Shown: positions 1-5,986 of the stretch, piece after piece | Position numbering within the stretch: position 1 is the first letter of the stretch | Layout: each line of letters begins with the position of its first letter | Assembly (NCBI GenBank): GCA_023395435.1 | Contig: JAEWZG010000099.1 | Coordinates: 1 to 7,058, forward strand | DNA from: Bacillota bacterium | Lineage (GTDB): Bacteria > Bacillota > Clostridia > Oscillospirales > Ruminococcaceae | Length of the DNA stretch: 7,058 nt | Reading direction: 5' to 3' | Program-made: the position numbers and the translations under genes | The notes under the pieces: generated by a model | What the model was told of the DNA's origin: nothing | The model's database searches: none | What the model saw: the letters and a program-made list of their open reading frames with translations, nothing else

Positions 1-62
1 CAGAAGTACAAGTTTAATAACAGTACCTGCTTAAGACTCAATTAGACTTCTCAATTTAAGAG
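1..62 (+). other. Operon-internal spacer, possibly with the tail of an upstream ATPase gene
   Basis: All three plus-strand frames close here, with stops at 15-17, 32-34 and 43-45, so the 3' end of the preceding gene could end at any of them. The visible tails (up to 14 residues) are too short to recognise. By analogy with other bacterial V-ATPase operons the preceding gene would be a stalk subunit such as F, C or E, but that is inference. No promoter with good -35 and -10 boxes is visible, which fits transcription from further left. Confidence 0.35.
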
Positions 63-66
63 GTGA
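59..66 (+). promoter_or_regulatory. Ribosome binding site that decides the ntpA start
   Basis: AGAGGTGA at 59-66 lies 5 bases before the TTG at 72-74. The GTG at 63-65 is inside this same motif and has no Shine-Dalgarno sequence at a workable distance upstream. The TTG is therefore the better start for subunit A. Confidence 0.6.
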
Positions 67-71
67 AGGTT

Positions 72-1817
72 TTGGAAAACAAGATTTATTCAATAAACGG
101 ACCAGTTGTAAAGGTTAAGGATACAAAGGACTTCTCAATGCTTGAAATGGTCTATGTCGGCAACAAACGCCTTATCGGTGAGGTTATCGGCATAACAAAA
201 GATTACACAACCATTCAGGTTTATGAAGTAACAACAGGCCTTATGCCTGGTGAGCCTGTTTATCCTACAGGAAGTCCAATGAGCGCAACTCTCGGACCTG
301 GCATATTATCAAATATTTTTGATGGTATTGAAAGACCACTCAAGAAGATAGAAGAAATTAGTGGAGCTTTTATTGCAGAGGGTACAAACGTTCCTTCTCT
401 TGATACAGAAAAAAGCTACGATGTCACCGTTAAGGTTAAAGTCGGTGACAAGGTTTCTGCTGGTGATATATATGCAACCTGTCCTGAAACAGCACTGATT
501 GAACACAGATGTATGATTCATCCTTCAATTAAAGAAGCTGAAGTTACATGGGTTTGTGAAAATGGTGTACACAAGATAGAAGATACTATAATTAAAATAA
601 AAACATCAAAGGGCGAGAACGAGCTTAAGCTTTATCAGAAATGGCCTATCCGTCAGTCAAGACCTATAAAGGGCCGTCTTCCTATTTTACGTCCGCTTAT
701 CACTGGCCAGCGTATCATTGATACAATTCTCCCAGTAGCAAAAGGTGGAACAGCCGCAATCCCTGGTGGATTCGGAACAGGTAAGACAATGACACAGCAC
801 CAGCTTGCTAAGTGGTGCGATGCTGATATCATTGTGTATATTGGTTGTGGTGAACGTGGAAACGAAATGACTCAGGTTCTTGAGGAATTCTCTGAGCTTA
901 TTGACCCTAAGTCAGGCAAGGCACTTACTGACCGAACAGTTCTTATCGCAAACACATCAAATATGCCTGTTGCTGCTCGTGAAGCTTCAATTTATACAGG
1001 TATTACTCTTGCTGAGTATTACAGAGATATGGGCTACCATATTGCTATAATGGCTGACTCTACATCACGTTGGGCAGAGGCTTTAAGAGAAATTTCTGGC
1101 CGACTTGAAGAAATGCCAGCTGAAGAAGGTTTCCCAGCATACTTGCCTTCACGTCTATCGGAATTCTATGAGCGTGCTGGTTATGTAGAAACATTAAATA
1201 ATAAGGAAGGTTCCGTTACAATTATAGGAGCCGTATCTCCACAGGGCTCAGACTTTTCGGAACCTGTTACACAGAACACAAAGCGTTTTGTACGTTGCTT
1301 TTGGGCACTTGATAAGTCACTTGCTTATGCAAGACACTATCCGGCAATAAACTGGACTTCAAGCTACAGCGAATACATTGAAGATCTTAAAGAATTTTAT
1401 ATAGATGCCTGTGGCGAAAACTTTATAAAATACCGCCAGAAGATTTCAAATATACTTGTTGAAGAAAACAAACTTATGGAAATCGTAAAGCTTATCGGTT
1501 CTGATGTTCTTCCTGACGACCAGAAGCTTATTATTGAAACAGCGAGAGTCATCAGAGTAGGTTTCCTTCAGCAGAATGCTTACCATAAGGATGACACTTA
1601 TGTTCCACTCGAAAAGCAGTATCTGATGATGGAGATTATCCTTCACCTGAATCATATGTGCAAAAAGTTGATTTCAAGGGGTATTACGATGAGCGATATT
1701 CTTGAAACAGGATTATTTGAAAAAGTAATCAAAATCAAATATGATATTCCGAATGATCATCTTGAAATGTTCAAGGATTACAAGACAGAAATCAGTGAAA
1801 CTCTTAATAAAATCTAA
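72..1817 (+). CDS. ntpA: V-type ATP synthase/ATPase catalytic subunit A
   Basis: This is the catalytic subunit of the V1 head, which alternates with subunit B in a hexamer and hydrolyses or makes ATP at the inner face of the membrane. Numbered from the GTG at 63, the protein has an N-terminal beta-barrel (about 5-70) and the long insertion typical of A subunits (about 110-200). A P-loop follows at 235-242 (GGFGTGKT, Lys241), then the catalytic glutamate in GERGNEM (Glu264), a Walker B region ending in MAD (Asp332) followed by STSRWAEALRE, and the segment SEPVTQNT near 399-406. About 581 residues is close to the roughly 590 of known bacterial homologues. I prefer the TTG at 72 to the GTG at 63 because the Shine-Dalgarno motif covers the GTG. 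Subunit B follows after 51 bases on the same strand. One oddity is that the P-loop has Gly where most A subunits have Pro (GPFG). The direction of work (pump or synthase) and the ion cannot be told from this subunit. Confidence 0.97.
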   Translation: MENKIYSINGPVVKVKDTKDFSMLEMVYVGNKRLIGEVIGITKDYTTIQVYEVTTGLMPGEPVYPTGSPMSATLGPGILSNIFDGIERPLKKIEEISGAFIAEGTNVPSLDTEKSYDVTVKVKVGDKVSAGDIYATCPETALIEHRCMIHPSIKEAEVTWVCENGVHKIEDTIIKIKTSKGENELKLYQKWPIRQSRPIKGRLPILRPLITGQRIIDTILPVAKGGTAAIPGGFGTGKTMTQHQLAKWCDADIIVYIGCGERGNEMTQVLEEFSELIDPKSGKALTDRTVLIANTSNMPVAAREASIYTGITLAEYYRDMGYHIAIMADSTSRWAEALREISGRLEEMPAEEGFPAYLPSRLSEFYERAGYVETLNNKEGSVTIIGAVSPQGSDFSEPVTQNTKRFVRCFWALDKSLAYARHYPAINWTSSYSEYIEDLKEFYIDACGENFIKYRQKISNILVEENKLMEIVKLIGSDVLPDDQKLIIETARVIRVGFLQQNAYHKDDTYVPLEKQYLMMEIILHLNHMCKKLISRGITMSDILETGLFEKVIKIKYDIPNDHLEMFKDYKTEISETLNKI

Positions 1818-1825
1818 TCAGGGAA

Positions 1826-1855
1826 CTGCCTTTATAAAAAACTTATTTCAGGCAG
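1826..1855 (+). other. Possible hairpin between subunits A and B
   Basis: CTGCCT at 1826-1831 pairs with AGGCAG at 1850-1855. Inside that, ATAA at 1834-1837 can pair with TTAT at 1843-1846. There is no T-tract after it, so it is not a terminator. It ends three bases before the GGAGGA ribosome site of subunit B and might affect RNA processing or translation of that gene. It could also be chance. Confidence 0.3.
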
Positions 1856-1868
1856 AACGGAGGATACA

Positions 1869-3266
1869 ATGGGCTTAGAATATGTTGGTTTAAACGAAAT
1901 AAACGGGCCTCTTGTTGTAATGGATAAGGTCAAGAATGTCAGCTATGATGAAATGGCACAAATTAAGCTTGATGACGGAACAACAAGGCTTGGACGTGTA
2001 GTTGAAATTGCAGGAGATAAAGCCGTATTACAGGTTTTTGAAGGAACCAAAGGTCTTTCTCTGAAAAATACAAACACAAAATTTGAAGGGCGTCCTATGG
2101 AAATGCCCCTCTCAAAAGATCTTCTCGGAAGAATCTTTAACGGAGCAGGAAAGCCTATTGATGGGCTTGGTGAAATGTTCCCTGAAAAATATGCAGACGT
2201 TAACGGAAAGCCTCTTAACCCTGTAGCAAGAACATACCCAAGGAACTATATCAGAACAGGTATTTCTTCTATTGATGCTCTTATGACACTTATCCGTGGA
2301 CAAAAGCTCCCGATTTTCTCAGGTTCAGGACTTTCCCATAACAAGCTTGCTGTTCAGATAGTTCGCCAGTCACAGATTGCAGAAGACAGTGGGCAGGAGT
2401 TTGCCGTAGTTTTCGCTGCAATGGGTGTAAAAAATGACGTTGCTGATTATTTTAAGAGAAGCTTTGAGGATACAGGTGTTCTGCAGAAGGTTGTTATGTT
2501 ATTAAACCTTTCAAACGACCCTATCATTGAAAGAATTCTTACACCAAGATGTGCTCTTACTGTTGCTGAATATTTAGCATATGAGCATAATATGCATATT
2601 CTTGTTATATTGACTGACATGACTTCATACTCTGAAGCACTCCGTGAATTCTCATCTTCAAAGGGAGAAATTCCAGGACGTAAAGGTTATCCAGGATATT
2701 TATATTCTGACCTTGCTTCAATTTATGAAAGAGCAGGCGTTGTTGAAGGCTCAACAGGTTCTGTAACACAGATTCCTATTCTTACAATGCCTAATGATGA
2801 TATTACTCATCCTGTTCCTGACCTTACAGGATACATCACAGAAGGCCAGATAGTTCTTGATCGTCACCTTGATCAGACAGGTGTTTATCCTTCAATTTCA
2901 ATCCTTCCATCACTTTCACGTCTTATGAAGGACGGTATAGGTGAAGGCTATACAAGAGAAGACCACTCAATGGTAGCAAACCAGCTTTTTGCTGCTTATG
3001 CAAGAGTTGCTGATGCAAGAGCACTTGCTTCTGTTATCGGTGAGGAAGAATTATCATCAATAGATAAAGCATTTATAAAATTTGGTGTAATGTTTGAAAA
3101 GTATTTCATCAATCAAAGCTTTTTTGAGAATAGAACAATTGAAGAAACTCTTGATCTTGGCTGGGATCTGCTTTCAATGCTTCCTCAGTCAGAGCTTGAC
3201 CGTGTTGACGAGGAACATCTAAAAGCACATTACAATCCTGAAAATGCAAAACGCTTTGTTGAATAA
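1869..3266 (+). CDS. ntpB: V-type ATP synthase/ATPase regulatory subunit B
   Basis: This is the non-catalytic nucleotide-site subunit of the V1 head. It alternates with subunit A and supplies the arginine finger to the catalytic site. The protein is 465 residues, close to the roughly 460 of homologues. It has an N-terminal barrel (about 5-75), a degenerate P-loop SGSGLSHN at 151-158 that lacks the GKT lysine as expected for B subunits, and ILTDMTSYSEALRE at 247-260. Further on are DLTGYITEGQI at 318-328 and LPSLSRL at 346-352, where Arg351 is the likely arginine finger by alignment with homologues recalled from memory. The ATG follows GGAGGA at 1859-1864 with a 4-base gap. The gene ends in two in-frame TAA codons (3264-3269), which guards against readthrough into subunit D 21 bases on. 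Confidence 0.97.
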   Translation: MGLEYVGLNEINGPLVVMDKVKNVSYDEMAQIKLDDGTTRLGRVVEIAGDKAVLQVFEGTKGLSLKNTNTKFEGRPMEMPLSKDLLGRIFNGAGKPIDGLGEMFPEKYADVNGKPLNPVARTYPRNYIRTGISSIDALMTLIRGQKLPIFSGSGLSHNKLAVQIVRQSQIAEDSGQEFAVVFAAMGVKNDVADYFKRSFEDTGVLQKVVMLLNLSNDPIIERILTPRCALTVAEYLAYEHNMHILVILTDMTSYSEALREFSSSKGEIPGRKGYPGYLYSDLASIYERAGVVEGSTGSVTQIPILTMPNDDITHPVPDLTGYITEGQIVLDRHLDQTGVYPSISILPSLSRLMKDGIGEGYTREDHSMVANQLFAAYARVADARALASVIGEEELSSIDKAFIKFGVMFEKYFINQSFFENRTIEETLDLGWDLLSMLPQSELDRVDEEHLKAHYNPENAKRFVE

Positions 3267-3287
3267 TAACTGCTCGGGGGTGATTGA

Positions 3288-3908
3288 ATGAATGACCAGG
3301 TTTTCCCTACCAAGGGTAATTTAATTAACACAAAAAAATCCTTAGCCCTTGCAAAGCTCGGCTATGAGCTTCTTGACAGAAAGCGAAATATCCTTATTCG
3401 CGAAATGATGACGCTGATAGAAAAAGCAAAATCTATTCGTGGCTCTATTGAGGGGACATACATTCAGGCTTATTCAGCACTCCAAAAGGCTAACATAACG
3501 CTCGGAGTAATATCAAATGTTGCTGAGAGTGTCCCTGTTGAGAATGGAATTCACATATCATACAGAAGTGTTATGGGTGTTGAAATTCCTGAAATAAAAA
3601 TGGATGAACAGCCTTTAAGGATAAACTACGGCTTTTCAAGAACAAACTCACAGCTTGATATTGCTTTTATGTGCTTTGACAAGGTTAAAAAGCTTACAGT
3701 TGTACTTGCTGAGGTTGAAAATAGTATATATAGGCTGGCTGTCGGAATCAAGAAAACACAAAGTCGTGCGAATGCACTTAAGAATATTATTATTCCACGC
3801 TATGATGATATTGTAAAATTCATCACCGACTCCCTTGAAGAGAAGGAACGCGAGGAGTTCTCACGTCTTAAAGTAATCAAGTCTCAGAAGGAAAAAGCAG
3901 GGAAGTAA
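3288..3908 (+). CDS. ntpD: V-type ATP synthase/ATPase subunit D (rotor shaft)
   Basis: Subunit D is the central shaft that turns inside the A3B3 head and couples ATP chemistry to the membrane rotor. The 206-residue protein shows the family's two conserved ends. The N-terminal helix carries PTKGNLINTKKSLALA and continues to about residue 75 with GYELLDRKR. The C-terminal helix carries TQSRANALKN, IIPRYDDIVKFI and LEEKEREEFSRLKVIK. These two helices make the antiparallel coiled coil, with a more variable globular part between about 80 and 130. The ATG follows GGGGGTGA at 3276-3283 with a 4-base gap. The lysine-rich tail is usual for the family. It is the last gene of the operon: two terminators follow directly, and no further ATPase subunit is present downstream. 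Confidence 0.95.
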   Translation: MNDQVFPTKGNLINTKKSLALAKLGYELLDRKRNILIREMMTLIEKAKSIRGSIEGTYIQAYSALQKANITLGVISNVAESVPVENGIHISYRSVMGVEIPEIKMDEQPLRINYGFSRTNSQLDIAFMCFDKVKKLTVVLAEVENSIYRLAVGIKKTQSRANALKNIIIPRYDDIVKFITDSLEEKEREEFSRLKVIKSQKEKAGK

Positions 3909-3912
3909 AAAC

Positions 3913-3945
3913 AATCCCCTCTGTTGTTAAACAGAAGGGATTTTT
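3913..3945 (+). terminator. Rho-independent terminator of the V-ATPase operon
   Basis: The arms at 3913-3925 and 3930-3942 pair over 13 positions with one C-A mismatch around a GTTA loop. The hairpin runs straight into TTTTT at 3941-3945. It starts 5 bases after the stop codon of subunit D. Confidence 0.85.
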
Positions 3946-3950
3946 AGTAT

Positions 3951-3985
3951 AAAAAAAGCCACACAGATATCTGTGTGGCTTTTTT
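3951..3985. terminator. Bidirectional terminator between convergent genes
   Basis: GCCACACAG at 3958-3966 and CTGTGTGGC at 3971-3979 pair perfectly around ATAT. The stem is flanked by seven A on the left (3951-3957) and six T on the right (3980-3985). Read on either strand it is a GC-rich stem followed by a U-tract, so it can end both the rightward ATPase transcript and the leftward zinc-ribbon transcript, whose stop codon is 6 bases away. Confidence 0.9.
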
Positions 3986-3991
3986 AAAAAA

Positions 3992-4489
3992 TTAATTTAA
4001 AAGTTTTATGCCACCGATTAATGGAAGTGCTTTTGCCTTGCCTTGTGAAGCATTAACAATTCCAATAACGAGAAGAGCAAGAATGGAAAGGTATAATAGA
4101 ATACGAATGATAGTCCCAAGCACAGGTATTAATATAAATATAAATGATACAACTAAAACTACTAACCATGTTATAAATAGAACTAATCCCTGATTTGCAT
4201 GATATCTAGCAAATTTCGAATTTGGTGCAGCAAGAAGTGGAACAATAAATAGAATTCCTAAATAAGCAAGGATAGCGAAAACTTTGTTTTCCTGAATATC
4301 GTTTGCATCAAATTCAGCAGTAGAATCCGTTGTATTTGTGAAGTTTGCGATTCTATCTGACAAATCAATTGTTGGAGCAGTGCCACTGTTTGTTGTTTTA
4401 GATGAGTTGCCATCAACAGGCGCTCCACAACCTGGACAGAATCTCTGTCCATCAATAATCTCTTTACCACATTTTGAACAAAATGCCAT
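3992..4489 (-). CDS. Zinc-ribbon membrane protein with a DUF4870-like domain
   Basis: This is a 165-residue protein of unknown function. Residues 4-21 form a zinc ribbon with two CxxC pairs (Cys4, Cys7, Cys18, Cys21; CSKC and CPGC). A linker rich in Ser, Thr and Asn follows (about 27-65). The C-terminal half has about three hydrophobic segments (near 70-87, 101-122 and 124-146), with FARYHANQG at 93-101 and ALPLIGGIKLL at 154-164. That pattern resembles DUF4870-type small membrane proteins from my knowledge of the family; no search was run. The cysteines probably face the cytoplasm, since there is no signal peptide before them. The ATG follows GGGGG at 4497-4501 with a 7-base gap. The gene has its own strong promoter and a structured leader, and shares the bidirectional terminator at its 3' end. 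The real partner or substrate cannot be told. Confidence 0.85.
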   Translation of the reverse strand: MAFCSKCGKEIIDGQRFCPGCGAPVDGNSSKTTNSGTAPTIDLSDRIANFTNTTDSTAEFDANDIQENKVFAILAYLGILFIVPLLAAPNSKFARYHANQGLVLFITWLVVLVVSFIFILIPVLGTIIRILLYLSILALLVIGIVNASQGKAKALPLIGGIKLLN

Positions 4490-4515
4490 AGTATTTCCCC
4501 CTGATAATTAATTTT

Positions 4516-4557
4516 GTTCAGGAAAGTATATATGAACATCTTCCCAGAACTCATATA
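4516..4557 (-). promoter_or_regulatory. Structured 5' leader of the zinc-ribbon gene
   Basis: On the minus strand two stems are possible. In stem one, TATATGA (4557-4551) pairs with TCATATA (4535-4529). In stem two, GTTCTGGGAA (4550-4541) pairs with TTTCCTGAAC (4525-4516), with one U-U mismatch and one G-U pair. The arms interleave with no spacer between the two 5' arms, so the stems are probably alternatives and cannot easily form together. The estimated transcription start (about 4554) falls inside the first arm, so that repeat might instead act as a DNA operator. No known riboswitch class is recognised. Confidence 0.35.
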
Positions 4558-4560
4558 CAA

Positions 4561-4589
4561 ATTATAGTACTTATATTGCTATAAGTCAA
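4561..4589 (-). promoter_or_regulatory. Sigma-A type promoter of the zinc-ribbon gene
   Basis: On the minus strand TTGACT (4589-4584) and TATAAT (4566-4561) are separated by exactly 17 bases. The stretch beyond the -35 box (4591-4620) is almost all A and T and could act as an UP element. The expected start near 4554 gives a leader of about 65 bases before the ATG. Confidence 0.8.
4569..4586. promoter_or_regulatory. Perfect dyad in the promoter spacer (candidate operator)
   Basis: ACTTATA at 4569-4575 and TATAAGT at 4580-4586 form a perfect 7-base inverted repeat around TTGC. It fills the space between the -10 and -35 boxes and overlaps the last three bases of the -35 box. This is a typical place for a repressor or activator site. 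The repeat is AT-rich, so chance is possible. Confidence 0.4.
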
Positions 4590-4630
4590 CAAATATAAAT
4601 ATAAAAACAAATATTATATTCCATTTGATG

Positions 4631-5893
4631 TCATATAGAATTAATATCGATATATTCTGACTTGGTTTTTGAATAAACTATCTTTTGTGAAGAGTAAAGA
4701 CCATAATATCCAGAGAGCATATAGCTTACAGCAATAGCAATTACAAAAAGAGGGAGGCTCTCAATTCCAAACAGTTCAATTGAAAGTAGTATGGAAGTTA
4801 GCGGGCAGTTTGTAACAGCACAGAAAAGTGCTGACAGACCTATCCCTGCACCAAATGACGGGCTAAGGCCGATAAGCTTGCCGAATACATTACCGAAGGT
4901 TGCTCCCGTGAAGAAAACAGGAATAATCTCGCCACCCTTAAAGCCAACACCAAGAGTTACAGCAGTAAATAAGATTTTCAGAGCAAAAGCCTCAGGCTTT
5001 GCATTCCCGTTCAAAGCATCACCAATAATATTAATGCCAGCACTGTTATAATCATAGCATCCGACAAGAAAAGTCAGACCAATTACAATAAATCCACCAA
5101 TAATAATTCGTATATATGAGTTTTTAAAAAATTTATTTGCATACTTGCCCGCACTTTTAATAGAAACACAGAATACTATTCCAAGAAGGGAACACGCTAT
5201 TGCAAGCACAACTGTCAATGTTGTGCTCTTTATTGAAAGTTCAGGAACGCTCTTAAGTTCATAAAAAGGAGCCTTTACGCCGAAGTACGATGCAATACCA
5301 AAACCAACAAGTGATGAAATAGCACAAGGTAGAATTGCTGAATAATACATTATTCCGACTGATAAAACCTCCATTGAGAAAACAATAGCAGTAACAGGTG
5401 TACCGAAAAGTGAAGCAAAGCCAGCACTCATACCGCACATTATAAGTATCTTTTTATCTTTTTCATCAAGTCTGAATAGTTTGCCGAATGGTGCGGCAAG
5501 GCTTCCGCCAAGCTGTAATGCAGCTCCTTCGCGTCCAGCAGAACCACCGCACAAATGGGTAAGAATTGTACTTATAAAAATAAGAGGAGCAGTCTTAATA
5601 GTGACCTTTGCATCAGATCTAATTGAAAGAAAAATAAGGTTTGTTCCAAGATCATTCTTCATTCTTGATATATTATATAAAAATACTATTATGACACCCG
5701 AAACAGGTAATAGCCATATTATCCAAGGGAAATCTTCACGCATATGTATTGCATTTTCTATTCCGAAATGGAAAGCAGTTCCGGCAAGTCCGACAAATAT
5801 TCCAATAAAACAAGATATAAAAACCCATTTAAAAAACACGATGTATCTTTTTGATGAGCCTTTTAATTTATTAGCTAATTTTAGTAGTTGCAC
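4631..5893 (-). CDS. ClC-family anion channel/transporter
   Basis: This is an integral membrane protein of the ClC family, which moves anions and often exchanges them for protons. The 420 residues are hydrophobic through most of the length, with many membrane helices and no CBS domains. Family signatures are GGSAGREGAALQ at 116-127, where Glu122 matches the external gating glutamate, GTPVTAIVFSME at 164-175, and GGEIIPVFFTG at 320-330, in the place of the usual GGIFAP. The internal proton glutamate of E. coli ClC-ec1 (Glu203) aligns with Val176 here. The first selectivity loop reads GTN at 83-85 rather than GSG. These features recall the fluoride-type CLC-F branch and related clostridial proteins, so I would not call it a chloride channel outright. 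The start is GTG after GAGGTGA (5904-5898, gap 4 bases). It has its own full-consensus promoter, and only AT-rich weak structure lies after its TGA. Confidence 0.9.
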   Translation of the reverse strand: MQLLKLANKLKGSSKRYIVFFKWVFISCFIGIFVGLAGTAFHFGIENAIHMREDFPWIIWLLPVSGVIIVFLYNISRMKNDLGTNLIFLSIRSDAKVTIKTAPLIFISTILTHLCGGSAGREGAALQLGGSLAAPFGKLFRLDEKDKKILIMCGMSAGFASLFGTPVTAIVFSMEVLSVGIMYYSAILPCAISSLVGFGIASYFGVKAPFYELKSVPELSIKSTTLTVVLAIACSLLGIVFCVSIKSAGKYANKFFKNSYIRIIIGGFIVIGLTFLVGCYDYNSAGINIIGDALNGNAKPEAFALKILFTAVTLGVGFKGGEIIPVFFTGATFGNVFGKLIGLSPSFGAGIGLSALFCAVTNCPLTSILLSIELFGIESLPLFVIAIAVSYMLSGYYGLYSSQKIVYSKTKSEYIDINSI

Positions 5894-5904
5894 GCCATCA
5901 CCTC

Positions 5905-5919
5905 ATAACATTCTGTTAT
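5905..5919. promoter_or_regulatory. Inverted repeat at the ClC transcription start
   Basis: ATAACA at 5905-5910 and TGTTAT at 5914-5919 are a perfect 6-base inverted repeat around TTC. It sits over the expected transcription start (about 5915) and just before the ribosome site of the ClC gene. It could be an operator or a small RNA hairpin, or chance in AT-rich DNA. Confidence 0.3.
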
Positions 5920-5921
5920 TA

Positions 5922-5950
5922 ATTATAATTGATATATATATACGTGTCAA
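5922..5950 (-). promoter_or_regulatory. Full-consensus sigma-A promoter of the ClC gene
   Basis: On the minus strand TTGACA (5950-5945) and TATAAT (5927-5922) are both exact consensus and 17 bases apart. The spacer contains an alternating TA run. The expected start near 5915 leaves only about 22 bases of leader, too short for a riboswitch such as the fluoride one. Confidence 0.85.
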
Positions 5951-5958
5951 ATCATAAT

Positions 5959-5986
5959 AAAAGAAGAGACTACAAAGTCTCTTCTT
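5959..5986 (-). terminator. Rho-independent terminator of the HD-GYP gene
   Basis: The arms at 5961-5971 and 5976-5986 pair perfectly over 11 bases around a 4-base loop. On the minus strand the stem leads into TTTT, then ATTAT. The stem begins within the TGA stop codon of the HD-GYP gene. The U-tract is short, so it may be less complete than the two terminators after the ATPase operon. Confidence 0.75.

Noticed and set aside
30..60. CTTAA/TTAAG pairing and imperfect repeats before subunit A
   Set aside because: The stem is only five mostly A-T pairs with a long loop, and the repeats are imperfect; this is what chance gives in AT-rich DNA.
4258..4560. Minus-strand open frame of 100 codons overlapping the zinc-ribbon gene
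   Set aside because: It is another frame of the same DNA. The zinc-ribbon frame has CxxC motifs, membrane helices and a good ribosome site, and this one has none of these.
4590..4630. Terminator after the ClC gene
   Set aside because: Only a weak all-AT stem (AATAT/ATATT) with scattered T residues is present; it is not GC-rich enough to call, and the same bases probably serve as the UP element of the next promoter.
63..5893. Idea that the V-ATPase and ClC carrier form one acidification unit, as in eukaryotic organelles
   Set aside because: They lie on opposite strands with strong terminators and separate promoters between them, so adjacency alone does not support a joint function.
5481..5957. 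Plus-strand open frame of 158 codons opposite the ClC gene
   Set aside because: It is antisense to a clearly conserved membrane protein, its translation resembles no protein, and it has no ribosome site; the ClC reading explains the base pattern.
5894..5960. Possible fluoride riboswitch before the ClC gene
   Set aside because: The leader from the predicted start is only about 22 bases and shows no match to the fluoride aptamer pattern.
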